A stretch of 64,000 nucleotides of DNA from Desulfurispira natronophila (GTDB lineage Bacteria > Chrysiogenota > Chrysiogenetes > Chrysiogenales > Chrysiogenaceae), in the NCBI RefSeq assembly GCF_014203025.1, contig NZ_JACHID010000004.1, positions 62,001 through 126,000 of the forward strand. The letters run 5' to 3'. A model generated the notes under the pieces. That model saw nothing but the letters and a program-made list of their open reading frames with translations. It was not told where the DNA came from and did no database searches. Of the stretch, positions 27,534-37,011 are shown one piece after another. The translations under genes and the position numbers were made by a program. Positions within the stretch are counted from its first letter, which is position 1. The number at the start of each line of letters is the position of its first letter.

Positions 27534-28850
27534 ATGCATTGGATTCTGCAGCCCATGATCTTGACCATACTGGTCGCCTTCGGTACCCCTGCTTGGGCCA
27601 ATCACGAGGTCATTCAGCACCCTTCCGGTGCCACTGTTATTCTGGATTACCAGCCTCATAAGGAGGTCAGTGCTACTGAGCTTTGGCTACGGGCAGGGGC
27701 TGCCTTTGAGCATGATGAAGAGCATGGCATGGCTCATTTTTTGGAGCACGCGGTATTCAAAGGGACTGAAAGCTTTGCAGTGGGGGAGATCGAAGCCAGG
27801 GTAGAAGGCTTTGGTGGACGCCTCAACGCAGCCACATCCAAGGATTTTGTCTACTACTTCATTACTGCTGCTAACTCTTTTGCTCCACAGTCCCTGGAAA
27901 TACTGGGGGAGATGGTATTGAAACCAACACTGGAGAGTGCAGAAATAGCGCGGGAAAAACCGGTAGTGGAAGAAGAGATTCGCCGCTCCCAGGACAACCC
28001 CTATGGGCGGCAGTTTGAGGAAATGGCTCGCCAACTCTACCGAGGTCATCCCTATGGGCGTAATATCCTGGGTACCGTTGAGTCGGTAAATGCTTTTGCC
28101 CCGGATGATCTGGCAGCTTTTCACCAGCGCCTTTACCACCCCGCTAACCTGGCGATTGTGGTAGTGGGTGGTTTTGATCGAGCCGAGGTTTTGAGCAAAA
28201 TTGACGAGATGTTGGTGTCCCGGACAGCAAATTCTTTCAGAAAAGCGAGAGCATTGCCGGATCGGATGTCACCGTTATATCGCCCGGTGAGTGTCGATCT
28301 TTATGATCAAGGCGTACAGACTCCATCGCTGTTGGTGGGCTACCGGGCCGTATCACAAACCCATACCCAGGCGCCAGCTCTGGCGGTTCTTGGGGAAATG
28401 CTTTCTGGCGGAGTCAATGCGGTGCTTTACACCGATTTTGTGGAAAACGGCATCCTCCACCGCGCCTTTGGCGGTTTTTCCCCCGCGGTAGCCGGTGGCG
28501 CTTTCTACCTGGGAGCGTCCTGGGATGAGGAGAAGTATGACTCTGCCGAGGTGCGGGAGTTGATATACCATCGCCTGGAGGCCCTCTACGCTCAACTTCT
28601 GCGGGGGGATGTCGATAGGTTAGTAGAGTCTGCCCGCAACCGCCTGCAGGGTCGGGAGGTATTTTCCCGCCAGCGAGTGAGCCAGATAGCCAGCTCTCTG
28701 GGGCGCTCTTTTATTGCTGACGATCTGGACAATCACGGTAACAAGTGGGAGCAGCTGGAGCAGGTACAGCCGCGGGATGTGGCGAAAGCCCTGCGCCAGT
28801 ATTTGCTGCGCCCTGCCTATGTGGCCGTTACCCTGAGGGGCCCCCAATAG
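27534..28850 (+). CDS. Exported M16 family zinc metallopeptidase
   Basis: Periplasmic insulinase/processing-peptidase-like protein, 438 residues from the ATG at 27534. Signal peptide about 1-23 (ends PAWA). The inverted zinc motif HXXEH is His68-Glu71-His72 in 'HFLEHAVFKGT', and the distal Glu ligand lies in 'VVEEEIRRSQDNP'. A second, inactive-type half follows ('SLLVGYRAVSQTHTQAPAL'). Length fits single-unit bacterial M16B peptidases, which often work with a catalytically inactive partner; no such partner is adjacent. A TPR gene follows after 35 bp and is likely co-transcribed. Confidence 0.88.
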   Translation: MHWILQPMILTILVAFGTPAWANHEVIQHPSGATVILDYQPHKEVSATELWLRAGAAFEHDEEHGMAHFLEHAVFKGTESFAVGEIEARVEGFGGRLNAATSKDFVYYFITAANSFAPQSLEILGEMVLKPTLESAEIAREKPVVEEEIRRSQDNPYGRQFEEMARQLYRGHPYGRNILGTVESVNAFAPDDLAAFHQRLYHPANLAIVVVGGFDRAEVLSKIDEMLVSRTANSFRKARALPDRMSPLYRPVSVDLYDQGVQTPSLLVGYRAVSQTHTQAPALAVLGEMLSGGVNAVLYTDFVENGILHRAFGGFSPAVAGGAFYLGASWDEEKYDSAEVRELIYHRLEALYAQLLRGDVDRLVESARNRLQGREVFSRQRVSQIASSLGRSFIADDLDNHGNKWEQLEQVQPRDVAKALRQYLLRPAYVAVTLRGPQ

Positions 28851-28885
28851 TCGTTTGCCGATAATAACCCTTTCCAGGAGAATTC

Positions 28886-31800
28886 ATGGCCCGTAAAGAC
28901 GTCAATGAGCAACTGGCCTTCCTCGACGACGAGGATCACGCCCCGCCGCTTTACCGGCTCCTGCAAAAAATACCCTATCTGCGGGATCAGGAGCGTCTGG
29001 TGCGCCTGGTGTTGGCGGTGCCGGCGTTGCGCTCGCGCCGTGGACTCTACTGGTATGGTGGTTCAGGCTTGGGATTGGTGCTGGTGGTAGCTCTGCTGGT
29101 GGCTCTGTCTACGGTGACCCGGGAACCGGAGTATGAAAAACCGGTGGAAGAGCCCGATGAAGTGCTCCGTGGTGTCGAGGGGGATCGTTTCGCCGAGCCG
29201 GAAGAGCCGGTGCGGGATGTTCACTTCCAACGGGGTGATGACTTTCTGAGTCGTGGCGAATACAGTCGCGCAATCAATGAGTACAGCAAAGGAATTAGCA
29301 CCAACGCTGCTCTGGCCTATCACAATTTGGGGGTGGTGTACCATCAGCTGCAGGAATTCGATGAAGCTATAGAGAGCTTTCAGCGGGCCATTGATGCCAG
29401 GCCCGACTTATCCCGCTCTTACTCAGCTCTGGGGTTGACCCTCCATGAGGTTGGCCGCCACGCGGAGGCCTTGCAGTATCACCTGGGCGCCTTGCGCCTG
29501 GATCCTGATAATTCGGCCCTGCACAACAATGTTGGCAATGCGTATGTCTATGTGGGTGATCACCACAGTGCCCAGCGCCATTACGATCACGCTATCGAAC
29601 TCAACCCTTCCAATATTGATGCCATGACCAACCGCAATGTCCTCCAGTTGACCCGGGGCAACTACGAAGCAGCTATTGTGGGATTTCGTGAGATTCTCGC
29701 CTTTGATCCTGACAACTACGAAGTCAAAATTAACCTGGGGATTGCCTATCGTAAACAAGGGGACTATGAGGCCGCCATGGATCACTTTCGGCGTGCCCAG
29801 CAACTGAACCGTACCCCCAACGTTTTTATTAATATCGGCGATACTTTTCGGGACATGAACCGCCCTGAAGATGCGATCAATGCCTATGACTCTGCTGTCA
29901 ACCTTACCGACTCCACTTATCCTCTAAAAAAACTGGCGGAGTACTACTACGTTTTACTGCGCTTTCCCGAACTTTATGAAAAGCTGGAGGAAATTTTCGC
30001 CCAGGAACCGTGGTTTCCCCGGGGCGAGGAGCTGCGGGCCTATGCCAACTATCTGCAGGGGCAGGAATCACGGGCGGTAACCAACCTCAAGCGCCTGCTG
30101 CGCCGCAATCCGGAAGACCTGGCAGCCTTGCGGGGCTACGCCCAGTTGCAGCTACTGGAGGGTGACTTACCGGAAGCACGCTACGCTGTGGACACTTTGC
30201 AGGAGTTTCACTCGCGGGAGCCTATAGCACAGGCTTTACGAGGCGAGTACTTACGCAAGTTACGCTCGTTTCAGCGGGCTGAGGAGGCATTGCAGGGGGA
30301 GCACGACTACTCTCGTTACTTTTTGGCCAAGCTGCTTATGGAGCGCAACCGCAAAGATGAGGCTCTTCCTTTGCTTCAGCAAGTGGCCAGCTCTCACAAC
30401 ACCAAGAGTGGACACGCTCACTTCCTGCTTATGTTGGAGAGCCTGGGTCGTCACGATGCCCCCCTGGCGGCCGATTACCTGGAGGGAGCGTTGGCGCGGG
30501 GCATCGGCAAGGCACAGCGGGAGTATATTCCCCGGTTTCTCATTTCCGATCGCTATAAGTATCGTCTGATTTACGCCTTTTCACCCTTTAATTCTATTGA
30601 AGAGCGGTATCTTGAGTATACGCGCCCCTTTTTGCTGGAAACAGGTCGAACCCAGGAGATGCAAGAAAGTGCCATGTCAAGCTATGAGCAATCTCTCTAC
30701 CGGGTTGCTTATCGGCAGTTTCTGCGGGCGACGCAGCACACGGAGACCGCCAGGCTAAATAATCACGGCGTCGAGCGTAGCCTTTCCGGTGACTTGGTGC
30801 GTGCACTGGAGTACTTTAAGCGAGCGCAGGAAAAGGAGCCAGGTAATGCCTTGGTAAAGTACAATATAGCCCTGACCTACCAGAAGATGGGCTATGATCG
30901 GGAGGCAGGGCAAAGGTATGAGGAGTTGCGCAATGAGGCCCCTTCGCTCTACGAAGTAGATATCAACATGGCCGTTATGGACGCCCGCCGGGGAGATCGC
31001 GAAGCGGTCATACTGAGTATGAGCGGTTTGCAATCCAGTGTGATCAATGACTATCGTAATGAGTACCAAATTGATTTTGATGAGGAGGACGATCCTATCA
31101 AGGACCCTCGCATGGCGTTAATCGTTGCCATTGCCCAGACCCTTACCCAAGAGCAGCCCACTGCGGGTGCATCTGAAATCTTTGAGGAGCTTGCCCAGCT
31201 TTTTCCCGATTTTTATGAAGGTTTGCTTTTTCGGGAGATTTTTACTGGCATCACCTTTGACATTCCGCCTCGGCTGCAAGTCAATCCCCGCTATCTGATG
31301 CTAAAGGGCGATCGAGCCTTGCGGGCAGAGCAGCCCGAGCTAGCCCTGAGATACTACCGAACCCTCTATAACCAGGAAATTAATGTGCTTTCCAGCACTA
31401 AGATGGGCATTGCCTACAGCCGCATGGGGCGTCATGAGCAGGGTAACCAGTACTTTAACGAAGCTGTGGAGCAACAACCCTCTATTGCTGCCCTCAACAA
31501 TCTTGGTAACAGTTATGCCGACGCTGGCAACTACCATGGACTGCAGCAGTCTTATGAGCGTGCTCTGGAGCAGAATCAGGACAACTTTTACTTGGCCATG
31601 AATTATGCCTATGCCAATCAGCAGTTCCGTCGCTATAACTTTGCCCGCGAAGTTTTTGAAGTGGCTTCAGGTATTAACCCTTCCAATCCCATGCCTTATT
31701 ATAATTTGGCCAAAATACATCTGATGTTTGGCCGACACTTCATGGCTCGGGAAGAGCTTTTTCGAGGTATGGAGCGCTACCCCCAAATGCCGGTGCTTAA

Positions 31801-31933
31801 CTATCTTATGAGCTTGATAGAGCTTATCGATGGTAATTTTCACGACAGCTACTTCTATCTTCGCCGCAGTGTCAACCAGGATCTTGACAGCACAGACCTG
31901 CAGGACATCCGCCTGACCTATCAGATTCATTAA
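28886..31933 (+). CDS. Large membrane-anchored TPR-repeat protein
   Basis: A 1015-residue protein with AGGAG before the ATG. A short cytoplasmic N-terminus (about 1-53) and one membrane helix (about 54-73, 'SGLGLVLVVALLVALSTV') are followed by an acidic linker. Then come many tetratricopeptide repeats, in clusters at about 110-340 ('AYHNLGVVYHQLQEFDEAIE', 'ALHNNVGNAYVYVGDHHSAQ'), 590-690 and 790-960 ('ALNNLGNSYADAGNYHGLQQ'). It should act as a periplasm- or cytoplasm-facing scaffold; the acidic run after the helix and the M16 neighbour suggest the periplasm. No catalytic domain is visible. The function is unknown; a partner role for the peptidase is conjecture. Confidence 0.8.
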   Translation: MARKDVNEQLAFLDDEDHAPPLYRLLQKIPYLRDQERLVRLVLAVPALRSRRGLYWYGGSGLGLVLVVALLVALSTVTREPEYEKPVEEPDEVLRGVEGDRFAEPEEPVRDVHFQRGDDFLSRGEYSRAINEYSKGISTNAALAYHNLGVVYHQLQEFDEAIESFQRAIDARPDLSRSYSALGLTLHEVGRHAEALQYHLGALRLDPDNSALHNNVGNAYVYVGDHHSAQRHYDHAIELNPSNIDAMTNRNVLQLTRGNYEAAIVGFREILAFDPDNYEVKINLGIAYRKQGDYEAAMDHFRRAQQLNRTPNVFINIGDTFRDMNRPEDAINAYDSAVNLTDSTYPLKKLAEYYYVLLRFPELYEKLEEIFAQEPWFPRGEELRAYANYLQGQESRAVTNLKRLLRRNPEDLAALRGYAQLQLLEGDLPEARYAVDTLQEFHSREPIAQALRGEYLRKLRSFQRAEEALQGEHDYSRYFLAKLLMERNRKDEALPLLQQVASSHNTKSGHAHFLLMLESLGRHDAPLAADYLEGALARGIGKAQREYIPRFLISDRYKYRLIYAFSPFNSIEERYLEYTRPFLLETGRTQEMQESAMSSYEQSLYRVAYRQFLRATQHTETARLNNHGVERSLSGDLVRALEYFKRAQEKEPGNALVKYNIALTYQKMGYDREAGQRYEELRNEAPSLYEVDINMAVMDARRGDREAVILSMSGLQSSVINDYRNEYQIDFDEEDDPIKDPRMALIVAIAQTLTQEQPTAGASEIFEELAQLFPDFYEGLLFREIFTGITFDIPPRLQVNPRYLMLKGDRALRAEQPELALRYYRTLYNQEINVLSSTKMGIAYSRMGRHEQGNQYFNEAVEQQPSIAALNNLGNSYADAGNYHGLQQSYERALEQNQDNFYLAMNYAYANQQFRRYNFAREVFEVASGINPSNPMPYYNLAKIHLMFGRHFMAREELFRGMERYPQMPVLNYLMSLIELIDGNFHDSYFYLRRSVNQDLDSTDLQDIRLTYQIH

Positions 31934-32203
31934 GTCTAACCTGCTTTGTCATTGATCACGTAGAGATGGAGTTTCTTTAACAGGAAACCTGGCGCAAATA
32001 TCGCACAGGATTGACATGTCTTTATGCAGCGTGCCGTGCTGACGCCTCTCTACGCAAGAAGTGCTCAGATGTGAGCAGATTTTGCCCACCCTTTTCACCT
32101 CATCCCTGCTAGGTCGCTGTTGATTAACCATTTATGAGTGGCATTACTTTTGCTTGATTAATATGATTAGATCTATTGGAATACTTATGATTTGAGGTGT
32201 GGC

Positions 32204-32575
32204 ATGTTGAAGTATGGAGTCTTTGCGACCCTGTTGCTCGGCGGGCTGGTCCTGTTGAGTGCTTGCGGTAAGTCAGAAGAGGTATATGGTAGTGGAGTTG
32301 ATCCTGACCTGCCAGTGGTGACGGTGCAGGAGGCCAATTTCCAGCCCGAGCTTCTCGATACTCAGGTGACCATGGAAGGATTTATCCAGAGTCAGTGCGC
32401 TACCAGTGGCTGCTGGTTTGTTCTGAGGGATTACTCGGGGCAAATATTTGTCGATCTCTCCCGCCACGACTTTACCCTGCCGGAGATGGGCACTCGTGAT
32501 GTGATTGCCAGCGGTAAACTGATTACCTTTAACAACAACCTGATGCTGGAAGCCCACGGGGTGGTGGTTAAATGA
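32204..32575 (+). CDS. Small lipoprotein with OB-fold-like domain and CX4C motif
   Basis: A 123-residue exported lipoprotein from the ATG at 32204 (GAGG six bases upstream). The signal peptide ends in the lipobox LLSAC (Cys about residue 21). The mature part has a beta-rich pattern 'QVTMEGFIQSQC' then 'CWFVLRDYSGQIFVDLS', similar to small OB-fold domains. The Cys-X4-Cys-Trp pair could bind metal or form a disulfide. Its stop overlaps the permease start by 4 bp, so it is probably an accessory protein of that ABC transporter. The family is not certain. Confidence 0.65.
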   Translation: MLKYGVFATLLLGGLVLLSACGKSEEVYGSGVDPDLPVVTVQEANFQPELLDTQVTMEGFIQSQCATSGCWFVLRDYSGQIFVDLSRHDFTLPEMGTRDVIASGKLITFNNNLMLEAHGVVVK

Positions 32576-33738
32576 CAACCTATCTGCGTCTGGCTTTTCA
32601 GAATCTCATGCGACACCGCACACGCAGCGCCTTGACCATGCTGGGTATCGCGGCTTCTGTCGGGGTACTCTTTGCCGTATTCTCCTTTAACCGTGGCTTT
32701 GAGCACAGTCTTGCCCAGCAGCTTGACAATACGGGCCTTCACTTTATGGTCGTGCCCTCTGGCTGTGCCCATGAGGTAGCCGCACTCGTTCTCCACGGCA
32801 CCGTCACCCCCCAGTTTCTTGAGACTGACGTTATGAAACAGGTGATCGAAACACCTGGTGTTGAGCTGGCAACGCCCATTCTGGTTGCTCAACTGGCCAA
32901 TCCCCATCATCAGCGCATGGATCTTATGTACGGCATTGATATGTCTGTGGTTGAGCGCATCAAGCCCGATTGGGAAGTTACCGGTTCCATACCCACAGCT
33001 GACCATGAGATCCTGCTGGGCTATGAGGTGGCAGCCCACGGCGACATCCAGGTTGGCGACACCCTCAACTACCCCAGCTATCCAGAGCCCCTGAAAGTGA
33101 CGGGAATCATTGGCAATACCAGCTCACCCGATGACGCCTTTATCTATGTCCCCATAGCCACTGCTCAGTACATCCAGGATCGCCCCAATGGGGCCACCGC
33201 TATAGGGGTACAGGTCACCAACCCCGAAGAGTTGCGCCATGTCACCAACGCTCTCAGTGATGAGGTGCCGGGCATACAGATTGTCACCATGGGACAGGTG
33301 ATGAACAGCATCTCCAACCTGGCGGCTTCCGCAAAATCCCTCAGCATCTCCATAGCCCTGATTGCCGTTCTGATCAGTGCCGTGGGCGTTATGAACTCCA
33401 TCCTCATGGCGGTGTTTGAGCGCACTCAGGAAATCGGCATGATGAGAGCGGTGGGAGCTTCCCGCCTCGACGTATTCCAGATGGTACTGAAAGAGACCAC
33501 TATTCTCAGCCTCATCGGAGGTGTGGTGGGAATTGTATTGGCGGTCGTAGGATCGCGCGGCATAGAGTCGTTTGTACGCAATATCATGCCCTATGTTCCC
33601 CAGGGAGAGCTGGTTCAGTTTGAAGCGTCGGTAGCTTTGGGCAGTGTCGGGTTTATTCTTGTCGTGGGCCTGCTGGCCGGACTCTATCCCGCCTGGAAGG
33701 CATCAACCATCAACCCCATTGAGGCCATAAAAGGATGA
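32572..33738 (+). CDS. MacB/FtsX-type ABC transporter permease
   Basis: Inner-membrane protein, 388 residues, with the MacB topology: one N-terminal helix (about 20-42, 'ALTMLGIAASVGVLFAVFSF'), a large periplasmic domain (about 45-255), and three C-terminal helices (about 260-285, 315-340, 355-378). It contains the FtsX-family 'ERTQEIGMMRAVGASRLDVF' coupling loop and ends 'STINPIEAIKG', typical of the LolC/MacB class. These permeases act as mechanotransmission machines rather than classic importers. It is coupled by 4-bp overlaps to the lipoprotein gene upstream and the ATPase gene downstream. Confidence 0.87.
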   Translation: MTTYLRLAFQNLMRHRTRSALTMLGIAASVGVLFAVFSFNRGFEHSLAQQLDNTGLHFMVVPSGCAHEVAALVLHGTVTPQFLETDVMKQVIETPGVELATPILVAQLANPHHQRMDLMYGIDMSVVERIKPDWEVTGSIPTADHEILLGYEVAAHGDIQVGDTLNYPSYPEPLKVTGIIGNTSSPDDAFIYVPIATAQYIQDRPNGATAIGVQVTNPEELRHVTNALSDEVPGIQIVTMGQVMNSISNLAASAKSLSISIALIAVLISAVGVMNSILMAVFERTQEIGMMRAVGASRLDVFQMVLKETTILSLIGGVVGIVLAVVGSRGIESFVRNIMPYVPQGELVQFEASVALGSVGFILVVGLLAGLYPAWKASTINPIEAIKG

Positions 33739-34391
33739 TACAACTCAAAGGAATAGAAAAGATATATAAGCGCGGCGTTGAAACCGTTCACGCCCTGGCG
33801 GGCATAGACATGCACATTGACGCCGGCGAAATGGTTGCCGTGGTCGGACAGTCAGGAGCTGGCAAAACTACCCTGCTGCACATTCTGGGCTGTCTCGATG
33901 TCCCCACGCGGGGAGAAATGCATTTTGACGGCATCCGTGTCGATCGCATGCGGGAGTCGGAGCTGGTGGCACTGCGCCGCAGTAAAATCGGCTTTATCTT
34001 TCAGCAGTTTCACCTGATTCCCGGTCTGAGTGTCAGCGAAAATATCGCCCTGCCCCTGCTCTTTGCCCGCAAGAAAGTGAACCAGGAGCGCATTCAGGAG
34101 CTGGCTCACATGGTGGGACTGCAGGAGCGCCTAGGACACACCCCGTCCCAGCTCAGCGGCGGAGAGATGCAGCGGGTGGCCATCGCCCGCTCACTGATCA
34201 ACGAACCGGAGATCATACTGGCTGATGAGCCTACCGGAAACCTGGACAGTGCCAACAGCGAAAAGATATTCCAGCTTCTCAGCAGCCTGCATGGAAGTGG
34301 AATCACCGTGGTGATGATCACCCACAATGATGAACTGGCAGAGAGAGCCCAGCGGGTCATTCGTTTGCGGGATGGACAAATCGTGGCCTAA
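33735..34391 (+). CDS. LolD/MacB-type ABC transporter ATP-binding protein
   Basis: Cytoplasmic ATPase, 218 residues. Walker A GQSGAGKTT near residue 38, Q-loop 'FIFQQFHLIPGLSV', signature LSGGEMQRVAIARSL, Walker B IILADEPTGNLD and switch His in 'MITHNDELAERA' are all intact. The sequence is of the LolD/MacB/FtsE group. It overlaps the permease gene by 4 bp and completes a three-gene lipoprotein-permease-ATPase operon. A strong bidirectional terminator follows at 34438-34476. Confidence 0.9.
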   Translation: MIQLKGIEKIYKRGVETVHALAGIDMHIDAGEMVAVVGQSGAGKTTLLHILGCLDVPTRGEMHFDGIRVDRMRESELVALRRSKIGFIFQQFHLIPGLSVSENIALPLLFARKKVNQERIQELAHMVGLQERLGHTPSQLSGGEMQRVAIARSLINEPEIILADEPTGNLDSANSEKIFQLLSSLHGSGITVVMITHNDELAERAQRVIRLRDGQIVA

Positions 34392-34394
34392 CAC

Positions 34395-34426
34395 CTTGCT
34401 GAAATGCTCTCAATCACAGGCAAGTG
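34395..34426. repeat. 32-nt intergenic repeat, copy A
   Basis: Begins 'cttgctgaaatgctctcaat' and ends 'cacaggcaagtg'. A near-identical stretch occurs at 43024-43056 with three substitutions and one extra base. Both lie between genes, next to transcription ends. Confidence 0.6.
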
Positions 34427-34437
34427 ATTACAACGCA

Positions 34438-34476
34438 ATAAGAGCCCCGCAAGGACTATCTTTGCGGGGCTCTTAT
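34438..34476. terminator. Bidirectional intrinsic terminator
   Basis: A perfect 15-bp stem (ATAAGAGCCCCGCAA and its complement) with a 9-base loop lies between the convergent ATPase (+) and methyltransferase (-) genes. The AT-rich ends of the stem provide a U-rich tail in both directions. Confidence 0.85.
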
Positions 34477-34494
34477 GTGTTTCGACAGGGGCTG

Positions 34495-35367
34495 TCAGGG
34501 CTTTTCCAGCACGGTAAACCGGTAATTCTTGTAGCGAGCAAAGACCTCTTTGTTGCGATGGCCAGCCAGGTACTTGTAGTGGATTTTGGCAATTCGCTTG
34601 CGAAACAGAAACTTTCCAACTGCTGTCAGCACGGGGTAGTGTGAGTGCAGATATTTGCCAATAGCCTCTGCGGAAGGCTTGACCCGGTGCATCAAGTACG
34701 AGTCCAGCAGCTCTATGTTGCGGCTCATGGGCTCAGTTATGTCCTTGTCAATTTTCACGCGAAAGGGACTTTCCTTCAGAAGCTGCTGATAGGCAACCAA
34801 TGAGTGACCACCACCAAAGCTCTTGCTTCCAGGCTGACCATCGTTGCGAGCTTCCGTCTTGAAGAAATCACAAATGATTACCACGCCCCCTGGTTTCAGG
34901 ATAGTCTCCAGTATTTCAAACGACTTTTTCATGGGAATATACTGAAAGCTCTCACTGAACATGGCAGCATCATAGCATTCGGCAAACTCCTGCGCAGGGA
35001 AGTCCTGAAATGGAACTTGAAATACAACCGTCGGTGCCGTGGGTCGGCTCTCCAGGCGCTCACGCACTTTCGAGGCCAGGAAATCGCAGGGAATAACCCC
35101 GTCGGCGTGGTAGCCATTGTCCAGCATCTGGGCAATGGCGTGACCAGTACCGCAACCAATATCTAGGATACGGGTGGTCCTGGTACTACTGGCTGCTGGC
35201 AAAGCCGCTAATAACTTATCCGTATAGCGCTGTTGAGCTGTTGGCAGGTTAGCCAGGCTCAACTCAAGTTCGTCGTCCCAGTAGCCATAGTGTAGGTCTT
35301 CCGAATCCATCAAAGCCTTGCCCAGGATCAGGCCAAGCTCGCGACTACTCATCTTTTCGCGTGCCAT
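34495..35367 (-). CDS. Class I SAM-dependent methyltransferase
   Basis: Cytoplasmic protein, 290 residues, with GGAGG before the ATG. Motif I 'ILDIGCGTGHAI' lies near residue 67, an acidic ribose-contact region near 'GVIPCDFLA', post-I 'YDAAMFSESFQYIPM' near 130 and motif III 'LKPGGVVIICDFF' near 158. The C-terminal third ('SYLMHRVKPSAEAIGKYL') is helical and may bind the acceptor. The overall pattern is like small-molecule methyltransferases (tocopherol/sterol/lipid type), but the substrate is unknown. It follows tolC by 69 bp on the same strand. Confidence 0.8.
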   Translation of the reverse strand: MAREKMSSRELGLILGKALMDSEDLHYGYWDDELELSLANLPTAQQRYTDKLLAALPAASSTRTTRILDIGCGTGHAIAQMLDNGYHADGVIPCDFLASKVRERLESRPTAPTVVFQVPFQDFPAQEFAECYDAAMFSESFQYIPMKKSFEILETILKPGGVVIICDFFKTEARNDGQPGSKSFGGGHSLVAYQQLLKESPFRVKIDKDITEPMSRNIELLDSYLMHRVKPSAEAIGKYLHSHYPVLTAVGKFLFRKRIAKIHYKYLAGHRNKEVFARYKNYRFTVLEKP

Positions 35368-35436
35368 ACAATCCTCCTTAACCGTGGCAAGAGAGTATCG
35401 CGAAATTCACTGGGAGACAACGGAAACCGCTAACTA

Positions 35437-37011
35437 TCAGGATGTTGTTATTTCTATGCCCCGCCGTTGCAGTAGGGTTCCCTCTAGGCGATACAGGTCC
35501 GTCAGGGACTGGTAGTATGCAACCACCGCCTGTACTTCTCCCAGTCGTGCGGTGATGAGATCCCGCTGAGCCCGGGCCACCTGGATGGAGGTGGAGGTGC
35601 CGGCGGCAAAGCGCTCCTCTTCGGCTCTTAGTACTTCTTCCTGGCGTTCACGAGTTACTCGGCTGGCGTCGATCTGCTCGCGGGAGCGCTGCACTTCCAG
35701 GTAAGCGCGGTAGATATCTGCTTCCACCAGTCGTCGCAGGTTTTCCAGGCTCAGGTCAGCCTGATGCTGACTGACTCTCGCCACTCGATGGGCGGCATTG
35801 GCGCCGCGATTGCCCAGGGGAAGCTCAAAGCGCAGGCCGACGTTAAAGTCGTAGGCAGAGTCACCAATTTCCGAAACGCCGGAGCCAAAAGAGTCGGAGT
35901 AGCCGCTTTTGCCCAGGTTGGCAAAGAGGTCCAGGCGGGGCAGGAGTCCGCTGCGCGTGCGCGTCACCTCCAGCTCACCTTTTTCCCACTGCAGTTGGGT
36001 TTGTCGGATTTCCGGTCGCTGCTGCCACCCCAGTTCCACGTGAGTAGTGATGTCATCCAGTACTATTGTGGGAACACCGGGGCTCTGATCCACTCCCAGG
36101 GTGCCGCTGGCAAGCTCGGTGGGAGAAATACCTAACATCTGTAACAGACTTATTTGCAATTTGTCCCGCATGCTGCGAGCGTCGATCAGGTCTTGCTCGT
36201 GGCGGGCCACTTCTGCCCGGGTGGCGGCCAACTCGGTGGGGGCCAGGGAGCCCACGTCCACCCGATCGCGAGTCTCCCGGTGTTGCTGGCGGGCTATCTC
36301 CAGGGACTGCTCGTAGATGGAGACCTGCTGTTGAGCCAGGGAGTAGTCCCAGTAGGTGGACTCGACGCGGGCTACCAGAGCCTCCGCATATCCCTGCAGT
36401 TCGTAGCGGGAAATAGAGCTGTCCAGCTGGGCTTGTTCCAGGCGGGCCAGATTGGCTCCCCGATCTCGCCCCTGCAGCAGAGCCTGAGTGACGCTGAGGC
36501 CAAGGCGGAACTGATCTTGCTCAAAATCACCCGCCGATCCGAACTCTTGCTGCAGCGAGCCAACTACGCGTGTGCCAGTAGTAAATTGACGCTCAATGCC
36601 GGCTTCAAGAGAGTAGCCTTCCGTATCTTCGGGGGTGCCGGGCATCAAGGCCTCCCCCTCTTCTCGGGCGTAACCGCCCTCCAGGTAAAGGGTGGAGTCG
36701 AAACGGGCCTTCTCCATTTCCACAAAGGCTCCGGCCCGAATCGGCTCCAGCTGCTGCATGCGCAGCTCGCGGTTGTGGCGTAGGGCCAGCACCACCGCCT
36801 GTTCCACCGACAGAGATCTGGTCAGCTCCAGCAATTCCGAATCAGTATCGACAGCGGGCACCTCTGCAATAGCGAGCCAGGGGGAAGATTCCTTCGTCTC
36901 GTACTCCGCAGCCGCCAGGGGAAAGCTGAGTATTCCCGCCAGGGCCAGCCCCAGGGCAGCGCGGCGAAAACCATACTTGCTTGATAATGGTAATATCTCA
37001 GGATACATCAT
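35437..37011 (-). CDS. TolC-family outer-membrane efflux protein
   Basis: Outer-membrane channel of a tripartite pump, 524 residues. Signal peptide (about 15-34, ends SFPLAAA) is followed by two repeated OEP domains, each with long coiled-coil helices ('RYELQGYAEALVARVESTYW', 'DLSLENLRRLVEADIYRAYL'). The C-terminal 'AGTSTSIQVARAQRDLITAR' helix is typical of TolC-like proteins. It overlaps the PII-like gene by 4 bp and ends the RND operon core. Confidence 0.88.
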   Translation of the reverse strand: MMYPEILPLSSKYGFRRAALGLALAGILSFPLAAAEYETKESSPWLAIAEVPAVDTDSELLELTRSLSVEQAVVLALRHNRELRMQQLEPIRAGAFVEMEKARFDSTLYLEGGYAREEGEALMPGTPEDTEGYSLEAGIERQFTTGTRVVGSLQQEFGSAGDFEQDQFRLGLSVTQALLQGRDRGANLARLEQAQLDSSISRYELQGYAEALVARVESTYWDYSLAQQQVSIYEQSLEIARQQHRETRDRVDVGSLAPTELAATRAEVARHEQDLIDARSMRDKLQISLLQMLGISPTELASGTLGVDQSPGVPTIVLDDITTHVELGWQQRPEIRQTQLQWEKGELEVTRTRSGLLPRLDLFANLGKSGYSDSFGSGVSEIGDSAYDFNVGLRFELPLGNRGANAAHRVARVSQHQADLSLENLRRLVEADIYRAYLEVQRSREQIDASRVTRERQEEVLRAEEERFAAGTSTSIQVARAQRDLITARLGEVQAVVAYYQSLTDLYRLEGTLLQRRGIEITTS

